Shown one piece after another: positions 44,131 through 54,188 of a stretch of 64,000 nt of DNA. The stretch spans positions 124,001 through 188,000 of the forward strand of contig CATLIX010000001.1 in NCBI GenBank assembly GCA_949959185.1, read 5' to 3'. The notes below the pieces were generated by a model. The model was not told where the DNA came from, ran no database searches, and saw nothing but the letters and a program-made list of their open reading frames with translations. Within the stretch, counting starts at the first letter, position 1; the number at the start of each line of letters is the position of its first letter. The position numbers and the translations under genes were made by a program. The DNA is from an uncultured Eubacterium sp. GTDB taxonomy: Bacteria; Bacillota; Clostridia; Lachnospirales; Lachnospiraceae.

Positions 44131-45789
44131 ATGAAAAGAAATTGGAAAAAGTATCTTTCCGTTGCCGGTGCTGCTCTGGTGCTGACACTGGTTGCAGTCA
44201 TTACGGTTCCGGTGGATGCGGAGACAAAAGAGACGGATACTATTCCTGGCCGTGTGTATTTTGGTGATATCGCTGTGGGCGGCATGACCCAGGAAGAAGC
44301 CAAAGCGGCGGTGGAAGAGTATGTGGATGAACTGAACAGTGAAACCGTTACCCTTCAGGCCGGTAAGAATACCGTGCAGGTACCTGTTTCCCAGATGGGG
44401 ATTTCCTGGGGGAATCCGGATATCGTAACGGAAGCGGTATCTCTGGGCAAAAGCGGTAATCTGATTACCCGTTATAAGGCCATGAAGGATCTGGAAAATG
44501 AAGATAAGAAGTATGAACTGGCCTTTCAGGTAGACACACAGATGGTGGAAAAGGTTCTGGAAAATAATGCGGAACTGCTGAATACGGAAGCAGAAAACGC
44601 AGGCCTTACCAGGGAAAACAATTCCTTTACGGTGATTCCGGGAAGCCAGGGCGTTACTGTGAATGTGGAGGAATCTGTGAAAATTCTGGAGAAATATTTT
44701 TCTCTGGAGTGGAAAGGGGAATCCGGAAGCGTTGAGATTGCAGCGGACGTGGTGGACCCGAAGGGAACCGAGGAGGAACTTGGCAAGGTAAAAGACCTGT
44801 TGGGCGGCTTCAGCACTTCTTATGCAAGTTCCGGTGCGGGACGTTCCAAAAATGTGGAAAACGGAGCTTCCAGGATTAACGGTTCCGTGATTTATCCGGG
44901 AGACAGCTTCTCCGTATATGAGACGGTGAGCCCCTTTGATGCGGAAAACGGATATGAACTGGCAGGTTCCTATGAGAATGGAACCACAGTGGAAACATAT
45001 GGCGGCGGTATCTGTCAGGTATCCACCACCCTGTACAATGCGGTAATCCGTGCAGAGCTGGAAGTGACCGAGCGGTTCAATCATTCCATGATTGTAAGTT
45101 ATGTGGACCCTTCTGCTGACGCGGCTATTGCAGGAACATACAAGGATTTAAAATTTGTCAATAATACAAAAGCCCCCATTTATATTGAGGGTTATACCTC
45201 CGGAAGGTCCATTTATTTTAATATTTTCGGAGAGGAAACCAGAGATCCCGGCCGGGAAATCAGTTTTGTCAGCGAAACATTGTCCACTACAGAGCCGGGA
45301 ACCCAGTATCAGGCGGCTCCGGGACAGCCCATCGGTTACATGAGCCAGACCCAGTCTTCCCATACCGGATATACGGCTCAGTTGTGGAAAGTTGTCACAG
45401 TAAACGGTGTGGAACAGAGCAGGGAGATTTTTAATAAGAGTACTTATAAGGCTTCTCCCAGAATTGTGGCAGTGGGAACAGCTTCCGCCAGTCCTGACGC
45501 GGTAAATGCCATGAACGCAGCCATTGGTTCTCAGGATGAAGGGGCTATCAATGCAGCAGCGGCTCAGTGGAATGATGCGGCAGTGGCAGCCCAGCAGCAG
45601 GCTGAGGCAGATGCAGCGGCGGCAGCGGCGGCTCAGCAGCAACAGCAGGAGCAGGAAAAAGACAAAGATAAAGATAAGGATAAAGACAAAGATAAGGATA
45701 AAGACAAGGATAAGGACAAAGATAAAGAAAAAAATGACGATGACGGCGGAGACGACGGAGATGATGATACCGGGGACGACGAAGAATAA
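44131..45789 (+). CDS. VanW-family exported protein with charged repeat tail
   Basis: 552 residues. An N-terminal membrane anchor or signal (about 8-28), a putative peptidoglycan-binding domain (about 60-210; PG_binding_4-like), and the VanW domain (about 225-365, with GGGICQVSTTLYNAV). An Ala/Gln-rich helical stretch and a long Lys-Asp repeat followed by an Asp/Gly tail end the protein. VanW domains are linked to vancomycin-resistance loci and wall metabolism, with no proven activity. No other van genes are present. Confidence 0.9.
   Translation: MKRNWKKYLSVAGAALVLTLVAVITVPVDAETKETDTIPGRVYFGDIAVGGMTQEEAKAAVEEYVDELNSETVTLQAGKNTVQVPVSQMGISWGNPDIVTEAVSLGKSGNLITRYKAMKDLENEDKKYELAFQVDTQMVEKVLENNAELLNTEAENAGLTRENNSFTVIPGSQGVTVNVEESVKILEKYFSLEWKGESGSVEIAADVVDPKGTEEELGKVKDLLGGFSTSYASSGAGRSKNVENGASRINGSVIYPGDSFSVYETVSPFDAENGYELAGSYENGTTVETYGGGICQVSTTLYNAVIRAELEVTERFNHSMIVSYVDPSADAAIAGTYKDLKFVNNTKAPIYIEGYTSGRSIYFNIFGEETRDPGREISFVSETLSTTEPGTQYQAAPGQPIGYMSQTQSSHTGYTAQLWKVVTVNGVEQSREIFNKSTYKASPRIVAVGTASASPDAVNAMNAAIGSQDEGAINAAAAQWNDAAVAAQQQAEADAAAAAAAQQQQQEQEKDKDKDKDKDKDKDKDKDKDKDKEKNDDDGGDDGDDDTGDDEE
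45655..45735 (+). repeat. GA(T/C)AA(A/G) hexanucleotide tract encoding a Lys-Asp repeat
   Basis: About a dozen tandem copies of a degenerate hexanucleotide encode alternating Lys-Asp near the end of the VanW-family protein. Such tracts can expand or contract by slippage in 6-bp steps without breaking the frame. Confidence 0.85.
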
Positions 45790-45807
45790 TCGAAGATAGC
45801 ATAGTGA

Positions 45808-45845
45808 ACGATAAGGCTGTTTCAGTAGTGAGACAGCCTTATCGT
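45808..45845 (+). terminator. Hairpin between the VanW and AIR-synthase-like genes
   Basis: ACGATAAGGCTGT (45808-45820) pairs with ACAGCCTTATCGT (45833-45845), without a T-run, so it may be a weak terminator or an RNA-processing stem ahead of the next gene. Confidence 0.6.
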
Positions 45846-45864
45846 GGTCAGAAGGGTTGAGGAC

Positions 45865-46848
45865 ATGAAGGCAGGAAAAATTCCGGAAAGCGTATTGAAA
45901 CGTTCCGTACTGAAACAAATCCATACAAAGCGAAAAGAAGTTGTGCTGGGAGCCGGCGTAGGAGAAGACTGCGCCGCAGTGAAACTGGAAGAAGATGAGG
46001 TCTTTGTAATTTCCACAGATCCCATAACGGGGACTACCACAGATATCGGAAATCTGGCCATTCATATTACCATGAATGATCTGGCGTCAGCGGGGGCTGA
46101 GCCTGTGGGCGTAATGCTCACTATTCTTCTGCCGGAGGAATCGGAAGAAGGGGAGTTGAAAAAGATTATGGGCCAGATGGAAGTTGTCTGTGCTCAGGCC
46201 GGGGTGCAGATTATGGGCGGACATACGGAAGTCACCAGAGCTGTCAGACAGCCGCTGGTAAACGTCTGCGGCGTGGGAAAAGCAAAAAACGGAAAGCTGG
46301 TGTCTACATCAGGAGCCCGGCCGGGCGATGACATTCTGGTCAGCAAATGGATTGGCCTGGAGGGAACTTCTGTCATTGCAAAGGAAAAGGAGCGGGAGCT
46401 TCTGACCCGCTACCCGGCAGAACTGGTGAAAACAGCCCAGGAATTCGACAGGTATCTGTCGGTGCTGCCGGAGGCCGCCGCGGCCATGAAGTCCGGCGTC
46501 AGCGCCATGCATGACGTGACAGAGGGAGGGATTTTCGGCGCCCTCTGGGAACTGGCGGAAAGCTCCGGCGTCGGACTGGAAGTAGATTTGAAAAAAATAC
46601 CTGTAAAGCAGGAAACCATAGAAATCTGTGAATTTTTCAATATAAATCCCTATGAGCTGATTTCCAGCGGATGTATGCTGATGGCGTCGCCGGACGGAAA
46701 TACGCTGGTGAGAGAACTGGAAAAACGGGGAATCCACGGGGCGGTGATTGGTAAGGCGGTATCCGGCAACGACCGTATTCTGCTGAATGAAGAAGAAAAA
46801 AGATTTCTGGAGCCGCCCAAAACCGACGAGCTCTACAAAGTGGTATAG
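45865..46848 (+). CDS. AIR synthase-related protein (HypE/ThiL/PurM fold)
   Basis: 327 residues. The PurM-type ATP-binding half (about 30-150) has GVGEDCAAV, STDPITGTT and NDLASAGAEP; the C-terminal half has MHDVTEGGIFGALWELAE. Members phosphorylate or dehydrate carbonyl groups in maturation pathways, but this stand-alone clostridial type has no fixed substrate. No hydrogenase genes are nearby. ATG 45865 follows TTGAGGAC; the upstream GTG lies in a hairpin. An Lrp regulator follows by 19 bp. Confidence 0.85.
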   Translation: MKAGKIPESVLKRSVLKQIHTKRKEVVLGAGVGEDCAAVKLEEDEVFVISTDPITGTTTDIGNLAIHITMNDLASAGAEPVGVMLTILLPEESEEGELKKIMGQMEVVCAQAGVQIMGGHTEVTRAVRQPLVNVCGVGKAKNGKLVSTSGARPGDDILVSKWIGLEGTSVIAKEKERELLTRYPAELVKTAQEFDRYLSVLPEAAAAMKSGVSAMHDVTEGGIFGALWELAESSGVGLEVDLKKIPVKQETIEICEFFNINPYELISSGCMLMASPDGNTLVRELEKRGIHGAVIGKAVSGNDRILLNEEEKRFLEPPKTDELYKVV

Positions 46849-46867
46849 GAAGGATGGAGGTATGGAG

Positions 46868-47347
46868 ATGAGAGAGAAAATTTTAACCTTTATAGAAAAA
46901 AACAGCAGAGTAGATTTGAAAGAGCTGGCCATTATGCTGGGGGTGGATGAAACAGTTGTGGCAAATGAAATGGCGGCCATGGAGGAGGAGCGGATTATCT
47001 GCGGATACCACACCCTGATTGACTGGGAGAAAACCAGTATTGAGAAAGTAAACGCCCTGATAGAGGTGCGGGTAACGCCCCAGAGAGGGAGAGGATTCGA
47101 CAGCATTGCCGAGCGGGTGTATAACTATCCGGAAGTGAATGCGGTATACCTGATTTCCGGCGGCTATGATTTGCTGGTAACGCTGGAAGGGAAAACATTG
47201 CGGGAGGTGGCTCAGTTTGTGTCCGACAAACTTTCTCCGCTGGATTCTGTGCTGAGTACCAAGACGAATTTTATTTTGAAGAAATACAAAGACCATGGTA
47301 CCGTGATTGCAAAACCCAGGGAAGATGAAAGGATGTTGGTGAGCTAA
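46868..47347 (+). CDS. Lrp/AsnC-family regulator
   Basis: 159 residues. Winged helix-turn-helix (about 3-55; DLKELAIMLGVDETVV) and a RAM/AsnC ligand domain (about 65-145). ATG 46868 is 7 nt after GGAGG; ATG 46862 is too close. The stop overlaps the aminotransferase start (TAATG), so it probably responds to an amino acid and controls the pair. Confidence 0.9.
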   Translation: MREKILTFIEKNSRVDLKELAIMLGVDETVVANEMAAMEEERIICGYHTLIDWEKTSIEKVNALIEVRVTPQRGRGFDSIAERVYNYPEVNAVYLISGGYDLLVTLEGKTLREVAQFVSDKLSPLDSVLSTKTNFILKKYKDHGTVIAKPREDERMLVS

Positions 47348-48525
47348 TGAGAAATCCCTTATCAGAACGCATTGTGGGAATTCCCTTTTCCGGAATCCGG
47401 AAATTTTTCGATATTGCGGCGGAGATGAAAGACGTGATTTCTCTGGGGGTGGGAGAACCGGATTTTGACACGCCCTGGCATATTCGGGATGAAGGAATTT
47501 ATTCCCTGGAAAAAGGGCAGACGTCTTATACTTCCAATGCGGGATTAAAAGAACTGAAGATGGAAATTGCAAAATATCTGGAGCGGAGGTTCCAGGTATC
47601 TTACGATTATAATACGGAAATGATGATTACGGTGGGCGGCAGCGAGGCCATAGACATTGCCATGCGCGCCATGCTGGATCCCGGAGATGAGGTTCTGGTG
47701 CCTCAGCCCAGTTATGTTTCCTACGGGCCCTGCGCAGAACTGGCCAACGGAGTTCCGGTGATTATCAATTTAAAAGAGGAACATGATTTCCGGCTCACAG
47801 CCCAGGAACTGGAGGACGCCATTACGCCAAGAACAAAGCTGCTGGTGCTGCCTTTTCCAAACAATCCTACGGGAGCCGTCATGGAGAGGAAGGATTTGGA
47901 AGCCATTGCGGAAGTGATTAAAAAGCATGATATTTTCGTACTGAGCGATGAGATTTACGGAGAACTCACTTATCTGGAGGGACGGGATCATGTGACCATT
48001 GCCTCCCTGCCAGGTATGCGGGAACGCACCGTGCTGATTAACGGATTTTCCAAAGCCTATGCCATGACGGGCTGGCGTCTGGGGTATGCCTGCGCTCCCG
48101 GAATCATACTGGAACAGATGCTGAAAATCCACCAGTACGCCATTATGTGCGCCCCCACCACCAGCCAGTATGCGGCTGTGGACGCTGTGCGGAACGGAGA
48201 CGAGGATGTGGCGGCCATGCGGGAAGAATACAATGGAAGGCGCCGGTATCTTATGCACAGGTTCCGGGAAATGGGACTGAAATGTTTTGAGCCTTACGGA
48301 GCCTTTTATGCCTTCCCCTGTATTCAGGAATTCGGCATGACCTCCGAAGAATTTGCCACCCGAATGCTGCAGGAAGAAAAGGTGGTGGTGGTGCCGGGAA
48401 CTGCTTTTGGAGACTGCGGAGAAGGATTTTTGCGGATTTCCTACGCCTACTCTCTGGATAGCCTGAAGGAAGCGCTGGACCGGATGGAGTCCTTTATCCG
48501 GAAGCTGCGGGAAAGGAATTCCTGA
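47347..48525 (+). CDS. PLP-dependent class I/II aminotransferase
   Basis: 392 residues, fold type I. It has the N-terminal PLVEP-like LGVGEPDFDTP, NNPTGAV, DEIYGELTY and the PLP lysine in GFSKAYAMTGWRLGY (near 237), with Arg in LRISYA for the substrate carboxylate. Likely an aromatic or aspartate-type aminotransferase; the exact amino acid cannot be told. It overlaps both neighbours by one base, so it forms a tight operon with the Lrp gene and trmL. Confidence 0.92.
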   Translation: MRNPLSERIVGIPFSGIRKFFDIAAEMKDVISLGVGEPDFDTPWHIRDEGIYSLEKGQTSYTSNAGLKELKMEIAKYLERRFQVSYDYNTEMMITVGGSEAIDIAMRAMLDPGDEVLVPQPSYVSYGPCAELANGVPVIINLKEEHDFRLTAQELEDAITPRTKLLVLPFPNNPTGAVMERKDLEAIAEVIKKHDIFVLSDEIYGELTYLEGRDHVTIASLPGMRERTVLINGFSKAYAMTGWRLGYACAPGIILEQMLKIHQYAIMCAPTTSQYAAVDAVRNGDEDVAAMREEYNGRRRYLMHRFREMGLKCFEPYGAFYAFPCIQEFGMTSEEFATRMLQEEKVVVVPGTAFGDCGEGFLRISYAYSLDSLKEALDRMESFIRKLRERNS

Positions 48526-49028
48526 TGGCCGGGCTGAATCTTGTCCTTTATGAGCCTGAAATTCCGGCCAATACGGGAAACATCGGCCGTACCTGCGCGG
48601 CTACGGGAACCAGGCTCCACCTGATTGAACCGCTGGGATTTCAGCTTACGGAAAAGGCCCTCCGGCGGGCGGGCATGGATTACTGGAAAGAACTGGATGT
48701 GACCCGGTATATCAACTGGCAGGATTTTCTTGTAAAGAATCCGGGAGTCAGAATTTATATGGCCACCACAAAAAGCCGTCAGATTTATACGGAGGTTCAT
48801 TATGAGCCGGACTGCTACATTATGTTCGGGAAAGAGAGCGCCGGAATTCCGGAAGAGATTCTGAAGGAATATCAGGAGACCTGCGTGCGGATTCCCATGC
48901 TGAGAGATACCCGTTCCCTGAATCTATCCAATTCCGCGGCAATTATCCTGTATGAAGCATTGCGGCAGAATCAGTTTGCTCATCTGAAACTGCAGGGAGA
49001 ACTTCACCGGCTGAACTGGGAGGACTGA
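48525..49028 (+). CDS. trmL: tRNA (cytidine(34)-2'-O)-methyltransferase TrmL
   Basis: 167 residues, a minimal SPOUT methyltransferase without an extra RNA-binding domain. PEIPANTGNIGRTCAATG near the start, FGKESAGIP and the knot region RIPMLRDTRSLNLSNSAAIIL match TrmL, which methylates the wobble ribose of leucine tRNAs. Length is typical (about 157-170). Confidence 0.95.
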   Translation: MAGLNLVLYEPEIPANTGNIGRTCAATGTRLHLIEPLGFQLTEKALRRAGMDYWKELDVTRYINWQDFLVKNPGVRIYMATTKSRQIYTEVHYEPDCYIMFGKESAGIPEEILKEYQETCVRIPMLRDTRSLNLSNSAAIILYEALRQNQFAHLKLQGELHRLNWED

Positions 49029-49031
49029 CCC

Positions 49032-49883
49032 ATGAATTTTATAGAAGCCAGAAAATTAGTATATGAATATATCAGGCGTGACGAGGACGACAATGTGGAG
49101 GGGATTCTCACAGCCCTGGACGGTGTGAATCTGGACATAAAACAGGGAGAATTTGTGGCTGTTCTGGGCCATAACGGCTCCGGCAAGTCCACTTTGGCCA
49201 AACATCTGAACGTGTTGCTGCAGGCCGGAGAGGGAACCCTCCGGATTGACGGAAAGGACGCACGGGATCAGCAGTATCTGTGGGAAATCCGCAAGATTGC
49301 CGGGATGGTATTTCAGAATCCTGATAATCAGATGGTGGCCAGTGTGGTGGAGGAAGACGTGGCTTTCGGGCCGGAGAATCTGGGGGTTCCTTCCGGAGAA
49401 ATTCACAGCCGGGTGGAAAACAGCCTGAAGTCCACCGGAATGCTTTCCTGGCGGAAACATTCTCCCAACAAACTTTCCGGCGGCCAGAAACAGAGGGTGG
49501 CCATTGCGGGAGTCATGGCCATGGAGCCCAAATGTATTGTGCTGGATGAGCCCACCGCCATGCTGGATCCAAATGGGAGAAAAGAAGTGCTGGATGCGGT
49601 GGAAAGGCTGAACCGGGAAAAGGGCATGACGGTAATTCTGATTACCCATTACATGGAAGAAGTAATCCGCGCCCACAAAGTATATGTGATGGATCATGGA
49701 AAAGTGGTTATGCAGGGCTCGCCCCGTGAAATTTTTTCCAAGGTGGATACTTTGAAATCATATGGCCTGGATGTGCCCCAGATTACCCTGCTGGCACATG
49801 AGCTGCGAAAAGCGGGGGTGATGATACCTGAAGGGATTCTCACAGGACAGGAGCTGGTGGAAGCATTATGTCAATTATATTAG
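49032..49883 (+). CDS. ecfA1: ECF transporter ATPase A1
   Basis: 283 residues. Walker [10 protein letters not shown] near 48, signature [17 protein letters not shown], Walker [10 protein letters not shown]. With EcfA2 and EcfT it makes the shared energy module that drives vitamin uptake through various S components; no S component is encoded here, as usual for group II ECF systems. The 3-prime end overlaps ecfA2 by 16 bp. Confidence 0.95.
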   Translation: MNFIEARKLVYEYIRRDEDDNVEGILTALDGVNLDIKQGEFVAVLGHNGSGKSTLAKHLNVLLQAGEGTLRIDGKDARDQQYLWEIRKIAGMVFQNPDNQMVASVVEEDVAFGPENLGVPSGEIHSRVENSLKSTGMLSWRKHSPNKLSGGQKQRVAIAGVMAMEPKCIVLDEPTAMLDPNGRKEVLDAVERLNREKGMTVILITHYMEEVIRAHKVYVMDHGKVVMQGSPREIFSKVDTLKSYGLDVPQITLLAHELRKAGVMIPEGILTGQELVEALCQLY

Positions 49884-50731
49884 ATAAAGTCAATTATGTA
49901 TACGGTGAGAAAACCGCATATGAAACGCAGGCCTTAAAAGATATTAATCTGAAAATCCAGGACGGGGAATTTATCGGATTAATCGGGCATACCGGCTCCG
50001 GGAAATCCACTCTGATTCAACATTTGAACGGACTTCTGCGGGCCACCTCCGGAGGGATTTACTATAACGGAAGGGACATCTGCGAGGAAGATTATGACCG
50101 GAAAGAACTGCGCGGGAAAGTAGGGCTGGTTTTTCAGTATCCGGAACATCAGCTGTTTGAAAGTACAGTGTTTGCAGATGTGTGCTTTGGCCCCAAAAAT
50201 CTGGGACTTTCTTCCAAAGAGGCAGAACTCCGGGCATTTACAGCTCTGCGCAGTGCGGGACTGGAAGAAGAATACTGGTACCGTTCTCCTTTTGAACTTT
50301 CCGGGGGCCAGAAGCGCCGGGCGGCCATTGCCGGAGTCCTGGCCATGAAACCGGAGGTGCTGATACTGGACGAACCCACAGCCGGGCTGGATCCAAAAGG
50401 TCGGGATGAGATACTGGACCAGGTGGCAGCCATGCACCGGGAACTGAATATGACAATTATCCTGGTGTCCCACAGTATGGAAGATGTGGCAAATTATGTA
50501 AGCCGGATGATTGTTATGAATCAGGGGAGCATTCTGTTTGACGGTACGCCTCAGGAGGTGTTCCGCCATTACCGGGAACTGGAAGCAGTGGGCCTTGGGG
50601 CTCCTCAGGTCACATATCTGATGCACCAGCTGCAGGAACGGGGCCTGCCGGTAAATGCGGACGCCATCACAGTTGAGGAGGCGAAGGATTCCATTTTGCA
50701 GGTCCTGGCCGGAAAGCAGCAGAGAATATAA
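49868..50731 (+). CDS. ecfA2: ECF transporter ATPase A2
   Basis: 287 residues. Walker [10 protein letters not shown] near 40, Q-loop [10 protein letters not shown] (the hallmark of A2), signature [17 protein letters not shown] and Walker [13 protein letters not shown]. It pairs with EcfA1 as a heterodimer and is followed by ecfT. Confidence 0.95.
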   Translation: MSIILDKVNYVYGEKTAYETQALKDINLKIQDGEFIGLIGHTGSGKSTLIQHLNGLLRATSGGIYYNGRDICEEDYDRKELRGKVGLVFQYPEHQLFESTVFADVCFGPKNLGLSSKEAELRAFTALRSAGLEEEYWYRSPFELSGGQKRRAAIAGVLAMKPEVLILDEPTAGLDPKGRDEILDQVAAMHRELNMTIILVSHSMEDVANYVSRMIVMNQGSILFDGTPQEVFRHYRELEAVGLGAPQVTYLMHQLQERGLPVNADAITVEEAKDSILQVLAGKQQRI

Positions 50732-50766
50732 CAGGAAAATTTTCTGAAAGATAATGAGAAAAAATT

Positions 50767-51567
50767 ATGATTAGAGATATTACCATCGGACAATATTATC
50801 CTTCCAAATCCCTTCTGCACAGTCTGGACCCCAGAGTGAAGCTGATAGGGACGCTGATCTATGTGCTGTCCCTGTTTCTGTTTCGCGGGCCGGCGGGACT
50901 TGCGGCAGTTACGCTGGGCCTGATTGCCCTGGTCTGGCTGTCCCATGTGCCTTTCCGGTATATGGTAAAGGGCCTGAAGGCAATCTGGGTGATTCTGATT
51001 ATGACAGCAATGTTCAATCTGTTTCTGACGCCGGGAGAGCCTGTGGTGTCTTTCTGGATATTCCGCATTACGGAGGAAGGGTTGAAAAGCGCAGGATTTA
51101 TGGTAGTCCGCCTGAGCTTTTTGATTCTGGGAAGCTCTGTGCTGACATTGACCACCACGCCCAATCAGCTGACGGACGGACTGGAAAAGGCTTTGAGGCC
51201 TTTGAATAAAATCAGAATTCCCGTACATGAAATTGCCATGATTATGTCCATTGCTCTGCGGTTTATTCCTGTTCTGATTGAAGAAACAGACAAAATTATG
51301 AAAGCGCAGCTTGCCAGAGGCGCAGATTTTGAGAGCGGAAATCTTATCCGGCGGATAAAGGCCATGGTGCCTTTACTGGTGCCGCTGTTTATTTCTGCAT
51401 TCCGGCGGGCAAACGATCTTGCACTGGCCATGGAGGCCCGCTGTTATCAGGGCGGGGAAGGACGGACAAAAATGAATCCTTTAAAATATACGGGCAGAGA
51501 CGCTGCTGCTTACCTGGTGATTGCAGGATATTTTACAGGTGTCATTTTGCTGCGGATACTGTTATAA
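50767..51567 (+). CDS. ecfT: ECF transporter membrane subunit T
   Basis: 266 residues with about six membrane segments, including a C-terminal one. The two coupling motifs with Ala-Arg-Gly are recognisable: AQLARGADF near 178 and AMEARCY near 222 in the long cytoplasmic helices. EcfT links the ATPase pair to substrate-binding S subunits. Confidence 0.94.
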   Translation: MIRDITIGQYYPSKSLLHSLDPRVKLIGTLIYVLSLFLFRGPAGLAAVTLGLIALVWLSHVPFRYMVKGLKAIWVILIMTAMFNLFLTPGEPVVSFWIFRITEEGLKSAGFMVVRLSFLILGSSVLTLTTTPNQLTDGLEKALRPLNKIRIPVHEIAMIMSIALRFIPVLIEETDKIMKAQLARGADFESGNLIRRIKAMVPLLVPLFISAFRRANDLALAMEARCYQGGEGRTKMNPLKYTGRDAAAYLVIAGYFTGVILLRILL

Positions 51568-51623
51568 ACCATAAAGGAATAAGAGTCAGAGAATCGGAAT
51601 TTCTGATCAGCAGGAGAAATATT

Positions 51624-52397
51624 GTGAAACGGATAAAACTTGTGGTTGCCTATGACGGCACAGATTACTGCGGCTGGCAGGTACAGCCCAGCGGAATTAC
51701 CATAGAAGAAGTGTTAAACCGCAGTCTTTCAGAACTTCTGGGAGAGGATATTCAGGTGACTGGAGCCAGCCGGACGGATTCCGGGGTACATTCTCTGGGA
51801 AACGTGGCTGTGTTCGATACGGAAACCAGGATTCCCGCCGATAAAATCTGCCTTGCACTGAACCAAAGGCTGCCGGAGGACATTGTGGTACAAAGCTCCT
51901 GTCAGGTGGCAGAGGATTTCCATCCCCGCCGCTGTTACAGTGAGAAAACATATGAATACAGAATATTAAACCGAAAAATCCCGATGCCCACCCTGCGCCG
52001 GGATACTTATTTCTGTTACCGCAATCTGGATGTGAAGAAAATGCAGCAGGCAGCAGATTATCTGGTGGGAGAACATGATTTTAAAAGTTTCTGTTCTGTG
52101 AAAACAGATGTGGAACATACGGTACGCCGGATTCTGTCCTGTGAGGTGAGAAAATCTCCGGAGGGTATTATCACCATCCGGGTAATCGGAACAGGCTTTC
52201 TCTATAATATGGTAAGAATTATTGCAGGAACACTGATTTGCGCAGGGAGCGGGGAGCTGGATCCGGAGGACATGCCAGGGATACTGGAAGGGAAAGACCG
52301 GAGACTGGCAGGGCCCACCGCACCGGCCCATGGACTTACCATGACAGGAATTTTATATAAGAATGAAATTTCCGCAGAATTGGAAAAAAACGGTTGA
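51624..52397 (+). CDS. truA: tRNA pseudouridine(38-40) synthase TruA
   Basis: 257 residues. The catalytic Asp is in GASRTDSGVHS (near 52), with the conserved YEYRI, HDFKSF and GTGFLYNMVRI segments. It modifies the anticodon arm of many tRNAs. The start is GTG 51624 after AGGAG. The order ecfA1-ecfA2-ecfT-truA is conserved in Firmicutes and normally continues into rplM-rpsI. Confidence 0.95.
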   Translation: MKRIKLVVAYDGTDYCGWQVQPSGITIEEVLNRSLSELLGEDIQVTGASRTDSGVHSLGNVAVFDTETRIPADKICLALNQRLPEDIVVQSSCQVAEDFHPRRCYSEKTYEYRILNRKIPMPTLRRDTYFCYRNLDVKKMQQAADYLVGEHDFKSFCSVKTDVEHTVRRILSCEVRKSPEGIITIRVIGTGFLYNMVRIIAGTLICAGSGELDPEDMPGILEGKDRRLAGPTAPAHGLTMTGILYKNEISAELEKNG

Positions 52398-52422
52398 AAT
52401 TTTAAATATATCCAGATATAAT
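52394..52422 (+). promoter_or_regulatory. Promoter of the chemoreceptor gene
   Basis: TTGAAA (52394-52399), a 17-bp spacer and TATAAT (52417-52422); it overlaps the stop codon of truA. Confidence 0.65.
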
Positions 52423-52498
52423 TTTTATAATCGTGTACTGTCCGTCAGGAAAATCAGATCCGGCAGAGGATGCCGAAAAAGAAAGGAGCGTAAACTGC

Positions 52499-54184
52499 AT
52501 GCTAAAGAAGATGGATAAGATGAAGATAAAGGAAAGGCTGCAATATGGGTACAGTATGGTGATCGGTCTGATGGTGGTCATTACAGTCTGCGCCATTGTG
52601 GGGCTTTTCCTTGTGCAGGGAAAAATGAATTCTTATATTAATAGAGACCAGGCCGCCGATACTGCTGTGAAAAACTGCAGAATTGAGACAAATACTTCTG
52701 CAAGATATATTCGGGAAATGGCATTAAGCGATGATCCGGAATTGTTTAAGGAATACAAAGGAAATGTGCAGGAAGGAATGGCAGCGATTGAAGAGGCGCT
52801 GAAGGACCTGAAAGCATCAGACGCTATTCACAGCCAGTTAAATCAGGAGTATGAGGACGCCATTCACAGCTGGATGGAAATGGGCGACCGTATTATAGGA
52901 GAGCTGGAGTCGGGAAACAAAGAAGAAGGAATCAGACTGATTGTATCAGAATGTACCCCCATGCTCCGGGAGGCGGTGGAAATTGCGAAAGAGATTGATG
53001 CCGCCACCAATCTGCAGAAAGAAGCATCCATAAGCACAGTCAAAGGAACAATTGTGTTGGTTATTGTGATTATGGTGCTGATTCTGGGCCTTGCTGTTTT
53101 TACAGCCATGAAAGTGGGAAATCGGATTGTGGATACCATTGTGGTGCCTCTGAAAGAAATTGAAGGAGCAGCCATTGATCTGTCCAGAGGAAATCTTCAC
53201 ACGGAAATTACATACAGAAATGATGATGAAATCGGTAAACTGGCCCATGCTCTGAGAAGTTCAATCGGAAGGCTCTGGGATTATGTGGAGGATATTGACC
53301 GGGCCATGAAAGAATTTTCCCAGGGAAATTTTGACGTACAGGCCAATGTGGAGTATCGTGGGGATTTTATGGGAATTGAAGATTCCTTTATGCATTTTGA
53401 GAAAAATATGGCGGATATGGTGAAAAACGTCCAGTCCGTGGCAAATCAGGTGACAAAGGCTTCCGAGAGAATTTCCGTAAATTCCACAGACCTGGCAGAA
53501 GGCGCCTCCGAGCAGGCGGGCGTTACCCAGGAACTTTCGGCTACGATTGAAAATGTTTCCGGCCAGATTGACCGAAATGCAAAGGAAGCTATTGATATCA
53601 GCAGGGAAGTCCAGCGGGTGGGACAGGATCTGGAATACAGCAATGGAAAGATGCAGGAAATGGTGGAATCCATGAACCGGATTGGAGAGTCTTCCAGTGA
53701 AATCAGTAAAATTATTGCCACAATCAATGAGATTGCAAGCCAGACCAATCTGCTGGCTTTGAATGCTTCCATTGAAGCGGCGCGGGCAGGAGAAGCGGGA
53801 AAAGGATTTGCGGTGGTTGCAGATCAGGTATCTCTTCTTGCAGCTCAGAGTGCGGAGGCGGCTACCGAATCTACGACATTGATTGAAGAATCTGTGCGGG
53901 CGGTAAAGAGCGGAATGGATACTGCCAATGAGACGGCGGAACAGCTTCAGCATGTGGTACAGGGAGCAAGAACCATTATCCGAAAAGTAAATCTGATTGC
54001 GGAGGCGTCGAAGGAACAGGCCAGCGCAGTGGAACAGATTAACCATGGCGTGGACCAGATTAACAACGTAGTACAGACCAATTCGGAGACTTCCGAAGAA
54101 TGTGCCGCATCCAGTCAGGAGATGACCGCTCAGGCAGAATCTCTGCGGGATCTGATTCGGAAGTTTAAGGTAGGGAAATTTTAG
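52499..54184 (+). CDS. Methyl-accepting chemotaxis protein
   Basis: 561 residues. Membrane helix 1 (about 18-40), an outside four-helix-bundle type sensor (about 42-185), helix 2 (about 187-208), HAMP (about 210-262), and the signalling domain with the invariant hairpin EIASQTNLLALNASIEAARAG (near 410; key residues E, Q, N, L, A, E, A, R). ATG 52499 has AAAGGAG 10 nt upstream. No other chemotaxis or flagellar gene is in the window. It interrupts the usual truA-rplM order. Confidence 0.94.
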   Translation: MLKKMDKMKIKERLQYGYSMVIGLMVVITVCAIVGLFLVQGKMNSYINRDQAADTAVKNCRIETNTSARYIREMALSDDPELFKEYKGNVQEGMAAIEEALKDLKASDAIHSQLNQEYEDAIHSWMEMGDRIIGELESGNKEEGIRLIVSECTPMLREAVEIAKEIDAATNLQKEASISTVKGTIVLVIVIMVLILGLAVFTAMKVGNRIVDTIVVPLKEIEGAAIDLSRGNLHTEITYRNDDEIGKLAHALRSSIGRLWDYVEDIDRAMKEFSQGNFDVQANVEYRGDFMGIEDSFMHFEKNMADMVKNVQSVANQVTKASERISVNSTDLAEGASEQAGVTQELSATIENVSGQIDRNAKEAIDISREVQRVGQDLEYSNGKMQEMVESMNRIGESSSEISKIIATINEIASQTNLLALNASIEAARAGEAGKGFAVVADQVSLLAAQSAEAATESTTLIEESVRAVKSGMDTANETAEQLQHVVQGARTIIRKVNLIAEASKEQASAVEQINHGVDQINNVVQTNSETSEECAASSQEMTAQAESLRDLIRKFKVGKF

Positions 54185-54188
54185 ACAG

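Noticed and set aside
43993..45084. 363-codon minus-strand open frame inside the VanW-family gene
   Set aside because: Antisense shadow of a gene with clear signal, domain and promoter evidence.
45655..45735. Tandem short repeats considered as a CRISPR-like array
   Set aside because: The unit is 6 bp with no spacers and it is in frame in a coding region. No CRISPR array was seen anywhere in the window.
46787..46867. Upstream extension of the Lrp-type regulator
   Set aside because: It lies within the end of the preceding AIR-synthase-like gene and has no ribosome site; GGAGG precedes ATG 46868.
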